NCBI RefSeq assembly: GCF_000576425.1
Contig: NZ_KK069991.1
Location: 277,417 to 341,416 of the forward strand
DNA: 64,000 nucleotides
Source: Brachybacterium phenoliresistens
Lineage (GTDB): Bacteria; Actinomycetota; Actinomycetes; Actinomycetales; Dermabacteraceae
Reading direction: 5' to 3'
Part shown: one piece after another, positions 17,698 to 26,264 of the stretch
How positions within the stretch are numbered: the first letter of the stretch is position 1
Layout of the letters: each line of letters starts with the position of its first letter
The notes under the pieces: generated by a model
Databases searched by the model: none
What the model saw: only the letters and a program-made list of their open reading frames with translations
Told to the model about the DNA's origin: nothing
Translations under genes and position numbers: made by a program

Positions 17698-18624
17698 ATG
17701 CGGACCCTGCGCCCCGGGCAGCGGACCACGGTGCTGATCGGCGGCCCCGACGCCGCCGAGCCCACGGTGGTCCACGAGACCGACGAGATCCTCCTCGAGG
17801 CCCCCAACTGGACCGCCGACGGCCGGCTCCTGCTCAACGGCGAGGGCCGCCTGTTCGCCCTCGACCTCGCCACCGCCGACCTCGCCGAGATCCCCTTCGA
17901 GGGCCTGCCGGACATCAACAACGACCACGTCCTGCACCCGGACGGGGAGCACATCCTCATGTCCGCGCAGGACGGCCAGATCTACCGGGGCGCCCTGACC
18001 GGCGGGCCCGTCGAGGCCGTCACCGAGGGGGAGGGCGGGCACTTCCTGCACGGCATCTCCCCGGACGGGCGGCGCATCGCCTACGTGGACGTGGACGAGC
18101 GCTGGATCGGCCGCGTGATCGTCCAGGACCTCGCCACCGGCGCCCGCACCGAGGTCCCCACCGGGCACGGCCACGTCGACGGGCCCGAGTGGACGCCCGA
18201 CGGCGCCTGGATCCTGTGCTCGAGCGAGGCCTTCACCTCCACCCCCGGCCATGCGCAGATCACGCGGGTGCGCGCCGACGCCCCGGACGCCGCCCCCGAG
18301 GCCCCGCGCCCTCCCGTCAACGCCGATGCGCCGACCTTCGACGAGGCCCGCGGCGACGGCCCGCAGCACCTGCTCACCAGCGGCACCGTCGACTGGTTCC
18401 CGCATCCCTCGCCCGACGGCCGCTGGGCGAGCTACCTGTCCTACCCGGCGGGCACCCTCGGCCATCCCGAGGACCGGCCCGTCGTGGTCAAGCTCGTCGA
18501 GCTGCCGGACTGGTCCCGTCCCGTGCGCCAGTACCCGGTGCCGGGAGGCCAGGGCACGATCAACGTCAACAGCTGGGCCCCGGACTCCACCCGCTTCGCC
18601 TTCGTCGCCTACCCCTTCTCCTGA
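17698..18624 (+). CDS. TolB-like beta-propeller protein
   Basis: 308-residue protein built of repeated PD40/WD40-like blades, e.g. PNWTADGRLLL, LHPDGEHILMSA, GISPDGRRIAYVD, PEWTPDGAWILCSSE, PHPSPDGRWASYLSY and SWAPDSTRFAFVAY. This is the pattern of TolB-type and S9-associated propellers. There is no signal peptide, no membrane span and no hydrolase domain, so it is probably a cytosolic binding or enzyme propeller. It has a strong GGAGGA site before the ATG and stands alone after the dpp terminator. Its biochemical role is unknown. Confidence 0.75.
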   Translation: MRTLRPGQRTTVLIGGPDAAEPTVVHETDEILLEAPNWTADGRLLLNGEGRLFALDLATADLAEIPFEGLPDINNDHVLHPDGEHILMSAQDGQIYRGALTGGPVEAVTEGEGGHFLHGISPDGRRIAYVDVDERWIGRVIVQDLATGARTEVPTGHGHVDGPEWTPDGAWILCSSEAFTSTPGHAQITRVRADAPDAAPEAPRPPVNADAPTFDEARGDGPQHLLTSGTVDWFPHPSPDGRWASYLSYPAGTLGHPEDRPVVVKLVELPDWSRPVRQYPVPGGQGTINVNSWAPDSTRFAFVAYPFS

Positions 18625-18631
18625 GCGAGCG

Positions 18632-18649
18632 CCACGTGATCGAACGTGG
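18632..18649. other. Inverted repeat between the propeller gene and nagE
   Basis: CCACGT, 6-nt spacer, ACGTGG, starting 8 nt after the propeller stop codon. It could be a small terminator or an operator upstream of nagE. A -10-like TAATCT follows at 18704-18709. Confidence 0.35.
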
Positions 18650-18789
18650 TTGAACGCACACGAAAAGTGCCAGCTTCGCTCACACTTCGGGCGATTCGGA
18701 CGGTAATCTCTCGTCAGCACCCGTGTCGCCGACCCCGCGCCACCTGACGACGACGCCGACCCCGCGCGTCCCCGCCCCCGGAGGTATCG

Positions 18790-20730
18790 ATGAAGTTCTT
18801 CCAACGACTCGGCAGATCGCTGATGCTGCCCGTCGCCGTCCTGCCCGTGGCCGCGATCCTCTCCGGCATCGGGTACTGGATCACGAGCGCCTCCGGCGGC
18901 GAGAGCAACGTGGTCGCGGTGTTCTTCTCCGCCGCCGGCGGCGCGCTGCTGGACAACATGCCCGTCCTGTTCGCGATCGGCGTCGCCATCGGCATGGCCT
19001 CGAAGGCGGACGGCACCGCGGCGCTCGCCGGCCTCGTCTCCTGGCTGACGGTGACCACGCTGCTGAGCCCGGACAACGTCGCGAAGTTCCGCGGGATCGC
19101 GGAGGTCGCGGACGTCGACCCGGCGTTCACCAAGGTCGAGAACGTCTTCGTCGGCATCATCTGCGGCCTGATCGGCGCCTATGCCTACGACACGTTCAAG
19201 GACACCAAGCTGCCGGACGCGCTGTCGTTCTTCTCCGGTCGCCGCTCGGTCGCGATCGTCACCGCCGGCATGTCGCTCGTCGTGGCGCTGGCGCTGTTCG
19301 TCATCTGGCCGCTGGTGTACACGGGCCTGGTCCTGTTCGGCGAGTTCATCGTGACCCAGGGGCCGATCGGCGCCGGGATCTACGGCTTCCTCAACCGCAT
19401 GCTGATCCCGCTGGGCCTGCACCACGCGCTGAACTCGGTGTTCTGGTTCGACGTCGCGGGCATCAACGACCTGGTGAACTTCCAGAGCGGCGAGGGCACG
19501 CGCGGCGTGACCGGCCAGTACATGACCGGCTTCTTCCCCGTGATGATGTTCGGCCTGCCCGGCGCGGCCCTGGCGATGTACACCACCGCGCTCACCGCGC
19601 GGAAGAAGATCGCCGCCGGCATCCTGCTCTCCGGGGCGGTCTCCTCCTTCTTCGTCGGCGTCACCGAGCCCCTCGAGTTCGCCTTCATGTTCCTGGCCCC
19701 CGGCCTGTACGTGGTCCACGCCCTGTTCATGGGCATCTCCATGGCGGTCAGCGCGATGCTGCCGGTGCGCATGGGCTTCGGCTTCTCCGGCGGGTTCATC
19801 GACCTCGTGCTGGGCTGGGTGAACCCGATGGCCCAGAACCCGTGGGCGATCCCGGTGATGGGCGTGTTCTGGTTCGTCGTGTACTTCCTGACCTTCCGGT
19901 TCATCATCCTGAAGTTCCGTCTGAAGACCCCGGGCCGCGAGGACGCGGCCGATCTCGCCGAGGGCGGGGACGGCGCCGAGGGCTCCGCCGCGGCGGGCGG
20001 CTTCCTGGGCACCGGCGCCGCCTTCCTGGCCGCGCTCGGCGGCCCGAAGAACATCGTCGACCTCGAGAACTGCGCGACCCGCCTCCGCATGGAGCTGGCC
20101 GACGTCTCCGTGATCGACGAGCCCGCCCTCAAGCGCGCCGGCGCCGCCGGCGTCATGAAGCCCGGCGGGACCTCCGTGCAGGTCATCTACGGCCTGAACG
20201 TGCAGTTCGTGAAGGACGCCATGGACGATCTGATCGCCGGCCGGGTGGAGGCCCCCTCGGCCCCCGTCGAGGCCGATGACGCCCCCGCGGCGGCCGAGGC
20301 CGCCCCGGGCGCCGGGTTCCTCACCGAGATCGTCCGCCTGCGCCAGCCGCTCGCGGGGCGGATCGTCGCCCTCGAGGACGTGCCGGACGCAACCTTCGCG
20401 GGCGGCATCATGGGCCCGGGCCTCGCGATCGAGCCCGCCTCGGGCGAGGTCGTCGCCCCGGCCGCGGGGACCGTCGCCCATGTCTTCGACACCGGGCACG
20501 CCGTGGCGCTGCAGCTGGACGACGGCACGGAGGTGCTGATCCACGTCGGCGTCGACACGGTGCAGATGAAGGGCGCGGGCTTCACCACCCACGTCGCCGC
20601 AGGGCAGCGGGTCGAGGCCGGCGACCCGCTGATCACGGCGGATCTCGAGGCGATCCGCGCGGCGGGCCACCCCACCATCACGCCCGTGATCGCCCTGAAC
20701 CGCAAGGGATCCCACCTCGAGCTGGTCTGA
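18790..20730 (+). CDS. nagE: PTS glucose/N-acetylglucosamine permease, EIICBA
   Basis: Single-chain PTS transporter importing and phosphorylating a hexose or amino sugar, 646 residues. EIIC occupies about 1-380 (MLPVAVLPVAAILSGIGYW, LHHALNSVFWFD). EIIB carries its phosphocysteine at Cys428 (LENCATRLRM). EIIA carries its phosphohistidine at His585 (VLIHVGVDTV). The C-B-A domain order matches NagE; an N-acetylglucosamine preference is inferred from the LHHALNSVFWFDVAG segment. Phosphate would come from PtsI and HPr encoded at 42.5-44.6 kb. An alanine-rich linker joins EIIB to EIIA. Confidence 0.87.
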   Translation: MKFFQRLGRSLMLPVAVLPVAAILSGIGYWITSASGGESNVVAVFFSAAGGALLDNMPVLFAIGVAIGMASKADGTAALAGLVSWLTVTTLLSPDNVAKFRGIAEVADVDPAFTKVENVFVGIICGLIGAYAYDTFKDTKLPDALSFFSGRRSVAIVTAGMSLVVALALFVIWPLVYTGLVLFGEFIVTQGPIGAGIYGFLNRMLIPLGLHHALNSVFWFDVAGINDLVNFQSGEGTRGVTGQYMTGFFPVMMFGLPGAALAMYTTALTARKKIAAGILLSGAVSSFFVGVTEPLEFAFMFLAPGLYVVHALFMGISMAVSAMLPVRMGFGFSGGFIDLVLGWVNPMAQNPWAIPVMGVFWFVVYFLTFRFIILKFRLKTPGREDAADLAEGGDGAEGSAAAGGFLGTGAAFLAALGGPKNIVDLENCATRLRMELADVSVIDEPALKRAGAAGVMKPGGTSVQVIYGLNVQFVKDAMDDLIAGRVEAPSAPVEADDAPAAAEAAPGAGFLTEIVRLRQPLAGRIVALEDVPDATFAGGIMGPGLAIEPASGEVVAPAAGTVAHVFDTGHAVALQLDDGTEVLIHVGVDTVQMKGAGFTTHVAAGQRVEAGDPLITADLEAIRAAGHPTITPVIALNRKGSHLELV

Positions 20731-20738
20731 GCGGGTCC

Positions 20739-20783
20739 GGATTCGGCCGTGCCCTGCCCCCGCGCCAGGGCACGGCCGATTCC
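20739..20783 (+). terminator. Terminator of nagE
   Basis: 18-nt arms with one mismatch (GGATTCGGCCGTGCCCTG and its complement) around a 9-nt loop, starting 8 nt after the nagE stop. Confidence 0.8.
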
Positions 20784-20875
20784 GCACGCGGCCCCTCCGG
20801 GAGGACCCCGCGGCGCTAGCATCGGAGCAGGCAGGGAAGCCCGTGCCCTGGTGATCCGAGGTGAGGACCCCGACC

Positions 20876-22489
20876 ATGGTCGAGATCGTGGCGACGCTGG
20901 GGACGGCCACCGTCCTGGGCATCGTCGCGCACCTGCTGCGGGTGCCGCCGCTGGTGGGCTTCCTGGTGGCCGGGTTCCTGCTGGGGGCCCTGGGCGTCAC
21001 CCCGTTCCCCGGGCTCGAGCAGGCCTCGCACCTGGGCGTCACCCTGCTGCTGTTCACCATCGGCCTGAAGTTCGACGCCCGGACCATCCTGCGCCCCGAG
21101 GCCTTCGGCACGGCCGCCGCCGACATGGCCGTCAGCATGGTCCTGGGGGCGGTGACGCTGCTGCTGGCCGGCGCGCTGGGCCTGGCGGACCTCGACGGCG
21201 GCTGGCGCACCCTGGCGCTGGTCGGCTTCGCCCTGTCGTTCTCCTCGACGGTGCTGTGCGTCAAGGTGCTCGAGGAGCGCTCGGACGACGGCTCCCTGTA
21301 CGGGCAGACGGCGATCGCCATCCTCGTCATCCAGGATCTCGCCGCGGTCGCCTTCATCTCCGGCAGCGAGGGGCATGCGCCGAGCCCCTGGGCGATCGCC
21401 GTGGTCCTGCTGCTGATCCCGGCCGCCTGGGTGCTGCGGCAGGTCCTCGACCTGGTCGGCTGGGGGGAGCTGCTGATCCTGTTCGGCGTGGTCGCGGCGA
21501 TCGGGCCCGGCTACGCCCTGTTCGAGCTGGTCGGCATCGAGGGCGACCTCGGCGCGCTGGTGATCGGCATGCTGCTGGCCTCGCATCCGCGGGCGCTGGA
21601 CCTGTCCAAGGCGCTGTTCGGGATCAAGGAGCTGCTGCTGGTCGGGTTCTTCCTGACCATCGGCCTCGAGGTCGTGCCGCGCTGGCAGGACCTGGTGCTG
21701 GCGGTGCTGCTGTGCGCGGTGCTGCTGCCCACCACGATCATCAGCTTCGCCCTGCTCAGCCGCTTGTTCGGGCTGCGCAACCGGACCTCGCTGCGGATCG
21801 GCCTGGTGCTGGGCAACTTCTCGGAGTTCTCCCTCATCGTCGCGGCGGTGGGGGTGGGCGGCGGCCTGCTCGGGCAGCGGTGGCTGGCCGTGGTGGCGAT
21901 CGCCGTCGCCCTCGGCATGGTGATCTCCTCGGTGCTCAACGCCCGCTCCGCACGGATCATCGCCCGGCTGGTCGAGCGCCTGCCCGAGGCCGATCCGTCC
22001 CGTCTGCGCGAGGCCGACCGGCCGATCGACACCACCGGGGTGGACGTGGTCGTCTTCGGCATGGGCCGGGTGGGCCGGGCCACCTACGAGCGGCTGCTCG
22101 AGACGGGGGAGCGCCGGGTGCTGGGGGTGGACAACGACCACGGCGTGGTCCAGCGCCTGCACGCCCAGGGCTACCACGTCGTCGAGGGGGACGCGACGGA
22201 CCTCGACTTCTGGCATCGGATCCGCACCGGCGGCTTCGTGCAGACGGTCATCCTGGCCATGCCCATCCATGACTCGAACGTCTTCGCCCTCCAGCAGCTG
22301 CGCGAGGCGGACTTCGCCGGGACGGTCGCCGCCGTGGCCCAGCACCAGGACCAGGTCGAGCACCTCGAGGCGGAGGGCGTGGGCTCGGTGCTGAACCTGT
22401 ACTCGGGCGCCGGGATCGCCCTGGCGGACCTCGCGCTGCCGCCCACGGAAACCTCCTCCGGGAACGCGGAGGCCGACGGAGAATCGTAG
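20876..22489 (+). CDS. Kef-type cation/proton antiporter with TrkA-N domain
   Basis: 537-residue membrane antiporter. The first about 370 residues form a CPA2 Na+(K+)/H+ exchanger module with many hydrophobic spans (ATVLGIVAHLLRVPPLVGFLV, in part). A Rossmann nucleotide-binding TrkA-N domain follows (VDVVVFGMGRVGRA, about residues 389-402; VEGDATDLDFW). The architecture is that of YbaL/KefB-like potassium/proton antiporters; the ion cannot be read from sequence. Start ATG 20876 was preferred over an upstream GTG (20861) because GAGGTGAGG precedes it. A TAGCAT at 20817-20822 is a plausible -10. Confidence 0.83.
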   Translation: MVEIVATLGTATVLGIVAHLLRVPPLVGFLVAGFLLGALGVTPFPGLEQASHLGVTLLLFTIGLKFDARTILRPEAFGTAAADMAVSMVLGAVTLLLAGALGLADLDGGWRTLALVGFALSFSSTVLCVKVLEERSDDGSLYGQTAIAILVIQDLAAVAFISGSEGHAPSPWAIAVVLLLIPAAWVLRQVLDLVGWGELLILFGVVAAIGPGYALFELVGIEGDLGALVIGMLLASHPRALDLSKALFGIKELLLVGFFLTIGLEVVPRWQDLVLAVLLCAVLLPTTIISFALLSRLFGLRNRTSLRIGLVLGNFSEFSLIVAAVGVGGGLLGQRWLAVVAIAVALGMVISSVLNARSARIIARLVERLPEADPSRLREADRPIDTTGVDVVVFGMGRVGRATYERLLETGERRVLGVDNDHGVVQRLHAQGYHVVEGDATDLDFWHRIRTGGFVQTVILAMPIHDSNVFALQQLREADFAGTVAAVAQHQDQVEHLEAEGVGSVLNLYSGAGIALADLALPPTETSSGNAEADGES

Positions 22490-22492
22490 AGG

Positions 22493-22546
22493 AAATCGGC
22501 GAGGAAATCACCCTCCGGAACGACGGGATCGCCGATTTGTTACACT
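22493..22546 (+). promoter_or_regulatory. Inverted repeat abutting the betT promoter
   Basis: Perfect 10-bp arms AAATCGGCGA (22493-22502) and TCGCCGATTT (22529-22538), followed 2 nt later by a -10-like TACACT (22541-22546). The position overlaps where a -35 would be. This suggests an operator for the choline genes, or a terminator for the antiporter 3 nt upstream, or both. Confidence 0.45.
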
Positions 22547-22620
22547 CGGCCTCGGCTGCGCCCCGGCGTGCGCCGAACAGACGAGATCGATGACGCACGG
22601 ACGATACGAAACGCAGACGG

Positions 22621-24714
22621 GTGAGCATGGTGCAGACGCAGGCGACGACGACCGGATCCCGCACCGTGCACGATCCCGCTCCCCGGTGGCCCGTCCTCAT
22701 CGGCTCCGCGGCCGTCATCCTCGCCACCGCGCTGTGGGCGATCATCGCCCGGGACAGCGCCGGCGCGGTCATCACCACGGTCGTGGCGTGGATCTCCACG
22801 AGCTTCGGCTGGTACTTCGTGCTCACCGCGGCGGTGGTGGTCGTCTTCGTGCTCTACCTGGCGCTGTCCTCGGCCGGCCGCATCCGGCTGGGACCGGACC
22901 ACGCCACGCCCCAGTTCAGCCTGTTCACTTGGACGGCGATGCTCTTCGCGGCGGGCATCGGCATCGACCTGATGTTCTTCGCCGTCTCGGAGCCGGCCGC
23001 CCAGTACCTGGCCCCGCCCGTCGGCGAGGGCGGAACGGTCGACGCCGCACGGCAGGCGATCGTGTGGACGCTGTTCCACTACGGCCCCGTCGGCTGGGCG
23101 ATGTATGCGCTGATGGGCGGTGCCTTCGCCTTCTTCGCCTACCGCTGGAACCTGCCGCTGAGCATCCGCTCCCTGCTCGCGCCGCTGTTCGGCAGGAAGG
23201 TCGACGGCTGGGCGGGGCACAGCGTGGACATCCTCGCGGTGCTCGGGACCGTCTTCGGGATCGCCACCACGCTGGGCATCGGCGTGGTCCAGCTCAGCTA
23301 CGGCATGCACGTGCTGTTCGGGACGCCGGACGGCGTGGCCGCCCGGATCTCCCTGATCGTGCTCGCGGTGGCGCTGGCGACGATCTCCTCGGCCACGGGC
23401 GTCGAGAAGGGGATCCGCCGCCTCTCCGAGCTCAACGTGCTCCTCGCGATCGCGCTGCTGGTGTGGATCCTCGTCACGGGCGAGACGCGCCGGCTGCTGG
23501 ACGGCCTGGTCATGAACGTCGGCGACTTCGCCACCGGGTTCTCCGGGATGCTCATGGACACCTTCGCCTGGGAGCAGCCCGATGCCTGGATGCAGACGTG
23601 GACCCTGTTCTTCTGGGCATGGTGGGTGGCGTGGGCCCCGTTCGTGGGCCTGTTCCTGGCGCGGATCTCGCGCGGGCGGACGATCCGCCAGTTCGTGGCC
23701 GGCGTGCTCGCCATCCCCTTCGCGTTCATCACGATCTTCGTGTCGATCTTCGGGAATTCGACCCTCGAGATCGCGATGCGCGGTGACGTGGCATTCGCCG
23801 AGACCGCCATGAATCTTCCCGAACGGGCGTTCTTCGATCTGCTCCAGCAGTATCCTGCGGCGCCCGCGGTGATCGCGGTCGCGCTGCTCACCGGATTCCT
23901 GTTCTATGTGACATCGGCCGATTCCGGGGCGCTCGTCCTCGCGAACTTCACCTCGATCATCGAGGATCCGAAGCAGGACGGCCAGGTGTGGCTGCGCGTG
24001 TTCTGGGCGGTCGCCACCGGCCTGCTGACCCTGGCGATGCTGCTGGTGGGCGGCGTGCCCACGCTGCAGGCGGCCACCCTCATCATCGGGCTGCCGGTCT
24101 CGGTGCTGCTGTACCTGGTGATGGCCTCCCTGCTGCGCGCCCTGCGGATCGAGGCCCGCCAGCGCGAGGGATATCGGGCGACGGTCCCCAGCCGCTTCGG
24201 CGCGCAGGAGACCAGCTGGCGCCAGCGCCTGAAGCGGTCGATGGGCTTCCCCCAGCGCGCCCAGAGCATCCGCTACCTCGACACCGTCGCCCGGCCCGCG
24301 CTCGAGTCCCTCGCCCAGGAGCTGGAGACCACAGGGGTGGACGCCGAGCTCGAGCGCTGCGAGGTCGAGGGCAGCGAGGTCGACTCGCTGCTGCTGCGGG
24401 CCCGGTTCCCCGACCAGCAGGACTTCACCTACCAGATCTATCCCGTCGGCCGGGAGCTGCCGGCCTTCGCCTACCGCACCGTCAGCGAGCGCGGCCGCTA
24501 CTACCGGCTCGAGGTGTTCACCGCGACCGGCTCCCACGGGTACGACGTGTTCGGCTACACCGCGGAGCAGCTCATCGCCGATGTCCTCGGCCACTACGAG
24601 TCGCACCTGGAGTTCCTGCGGATCTCCGAGGGGCGGCGCGGCGCGGCCATCACCGAGGAGAATCCCGTCGTCACCGACTGGCAGGACGACTTCCGCACCG
24701 ACGCCGCGCCCTGA
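22621..24714 (+). CDS. betT: BCCT-family choline/betaine transporter
   Basis: Secondary transporter of the betaine-choline-carnitine family, 697 residues with about 12 spans. The conserved tryptophan-rich segment TLFFWAWWVAWAPFVGLFLA (about residues 326-345) is diagnostic. A cytoplasmic C-terminal domain of about 170 residues follows, as in osmoregulated BetT. The two genes downstream oxidise choline to glycine betaine, so choline is the likely substrate. The start is GTG 22621 or ATG 22627, both near GACGGGTGAG. Confidence 0.9.
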   Translation: MSMVQTQATTTGSRTVHDPAPRWPVLIGSAAVILATALWAIIARDSAGAVITTVVAWISTSFGWYFVLTAAVVVVFVLYLALSSAGRIRLGPDHATPQFSLFTWTAMLFAAGIGIDLMFFAVSEPAAQYLAPPVGEGGTVDAARQAIVWTLFHYGPVGWAMYALMGGAFAFFAYRWNLPLSIRSLLAPLFGRKVDGWAGHSVDILAVLGTVFGIATTLGIGVVQLSYGMHVLFGTPDGVAARISLIVLAVALATISSATGVEKGIRRLSELNVLLAIALLVWILVTGETRRLLDGLVMNVGDFATGFSGMLMDTFAWEQPDAWMQTWTLFFWAWWVAWAPFVGLFLARISRGRTIRQFVAGVLAIPFAFITIFVSIFGNSTLEIAMRGDVAFAETAMNLPERAFFDLLQQYPAAPAVIAVALLTGFLFYVTSADSGALVLANFTSIIEDPKQDGQVWLRVFWAVATGLLTLAMLLVGGVPTLQAATLIIGLPVSVLLYLVMASLLRALRIEARQREGYRATVPSRFGAQETSWRQRLKRSMGFPQRAQSIRYLDTVARPALESLAQELETTGVDAELERCEVEGSEVDSLLLRARFPDQQDFTYQIYPVGRELPAFAYRTVSERGRYYRLEVFTATGSHGYDVFGYTAEQLIADVLGHYESHLEFLRISEGRRGAAITEENPVVTDWQDDFRTDAAP

Positions 24715-24753
24715 GCGGCGCCGCGACCCCCGACCGCCCCTCGAGGAGGCACC

Positions 24754-26250
24754 ATGCTCCGCACCCTGTACATCGACGGCGAGTGGACGTCCGCCATCGG
24801 CGGCGGCACCCGCGAGATCCGCTGTCCCGCGAACGGCGAGGTCGTCGCCATCGTCGACGAGGCCGATGACCGCGACTCCGTCGCCGCGATCCGCGCCGCC
24901 CGCCGGGCCGTGGACTCCGGCGTCTGGTCCTCCGTCCCCGCCGCCGAGCGCGGGGACCTTCTGCTGCGCGCGGCCGCCCGGCTGCGGGAGCGGAAGGAGG
25001 AGTTCGCCCGCGCCGAGTCGCTGGACACCGGCAAGCGGATCGTCGAGTCCCGCATCGACATGGACGACATCGCCGCCTGCTTCGACTACTTCGGCAAGCT
25101 CGCCGGCCAGGACGCCGGCCGCGTGGTCGACGCCGGGAACGCGGGCGTGGCCAGCCGCATCGAGCACGAGCCCGTGGGCGTGTGCACCCTGATCACCCCG
25201 TGGAACTACCCGCTGCTGCAGGCCGCATGGAAGATCGCGCCGGCGCTCGCGGCCGGCAACGCCTTCGTGCTCAAGCCCGCCGAGCTCACCCCGCACACCG
25301 CGATCCTCATGATGCAGGTGCTCGAGGAGCTCGAGCTGCCCGCCGGCGTCGCGAACCTGGTCCTCGGCGCCGGGGCCGCCTGCGGCACGCCGCTGTCCAC
25401 CGACCCCGACGTCGACATGGTCTCCTTCACCGGGGGCCTGGCGACCGGCCGGCTGCTGGCCGCCAATGCCGCCGCCACCGTCAAGAAGGTCGCCCTCGAG
25501 CTGGGCGGCAAGAACCCCGATGTCGTCTTCGCCGATGCCGACCTCGACGCCGCCCTGGACAACGCCCTGAACGCCGCCTTCGTCCACTCCGGCCAGGTGT
25601 GCTCGGCCGGGGCCCGGCTGATCCTCGAGGAGTCGATCGCCGAGGACTTCGTCGACGAGCTGGTGCGCCGCGCCGAGGGGATCCGCCTGGGCGGCCCCTT
25701 CGACGAGGACGCGGAGACGGGCGCGCTGATCTCCGCCCAGCACCGCGACAAGGTCCACGCCTATGTGCAGGCCGGCATCGCCGAGGGGGCGCGGCTGCGC
25801 TGCGGCGGCCGGTTCGGCGAGGGCGATCTCGCCTCCGGCTTCTACTACCTCCCCACCGTGCTGGACCAGGTGCGCCGCGGTATGAGCGTGGTGCGGGACG
25901 AGGCCTTCGGCCCTGTGGTCACCGTGGAGACCTTCCGCAGCGAGGACGAGGCCGTCGCCACCGCCAACGACACGATCTACGGCCTCGCCGGCGCCGTGTG
26001 GACGCAGGACGCCGGCCGCGCCCAGCGCGTCGCGCGCCGCCTGCGCCACGGGACCATCTGGATCAACGACTTCCACCCCTACCTGCCGCAGGCGGAGTGG
26101 GGCGGGTTCAAGCAGTCCGGCGTCGGCCGCGAGCTGGGGCCGACGGGCCTGGTCGAGTACCAGGAGGTCAAGCACATCTACCAGAACCTCGCGCCGGCCG
26201 TGACCGGCTGGTTCGCGGACCACGGCAGCACCGCCGGCACCGAGAAGTGA
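24754..26250 (+). CDS. betB: Betaine aldehyde dehydrogenase
   Basis: NAD(P)-dependent aldehyde dehydrogenase, 498 residues. Catalytic Glu249 in ALELGGKNPDVVF and Cys283 in GQVCSAG are in place, and NYPLLQAAWKIAPALAAGN (about residues 150-168) is the usual nucleotide-binding stretch. Assignment to betaine aldehyde rests on the position between betT and betA. The start follows GAGGAGG. Forms an operon with betT (39-nt gap) and betA (14-nt gap). Confidence 0.87.
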   Translation: MLRTLYIDGEWTSAIGGGTREIRCPANGEVVAIVDEADDRDSVAAIRAARRAVDSGVWSSVPAAERGDLLLRAAARLRERKEEFARAESLDTGKRIVESRIDMDDIAACFDYFGKLAGQDAGRVVDAGNAGVASRIEHEPVGVCTLITPWNYPLLQAAWKIAPALAAGNAFVLKPAELTPHTAILMMQVLEELELPAGVANLVLGAGAACGTPLSTDPDVDMVSFTGGLATGRLLAANAAATVKKVALELGGKNPDVVFADADLDAALDNALNAAFVHSGQVCSAGARLILEESIAEDFVDELVRRAEGIRLGGPFDEDAETGALISAQHRDKVHAYVQAGIAEGARLRCGGRFGEGDLASGFYYLPTVLDQVRRGMSVVRDEAFGPVVTVETFRSEDEAVATANDTIYGLAGAVWTQDAGRAQRVARRLRHGTIWINDFHPYLPQAEWGGFKQSGVGRELGPTGLVEYQEVKHIYQNLAPAVTGWFADHGSTAGTEK

Positions 26251-26264
26251 GGGAGCACCCACCC

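Noticed and set aside
18661..18690. RNA antiterminator (RAT-like) site before nagE
   Set aside because: Only a weak AAGTG/CACTT pairing is present, with no overlapping terminator and no LicT/SacY-type gene nearby.
17563..21357. A 1264-codon minus-strand open frame across nagE and the antiporter
   Set aside because: Same reason: shadow composition with no domain, opposite two well-defined membrane proteins.
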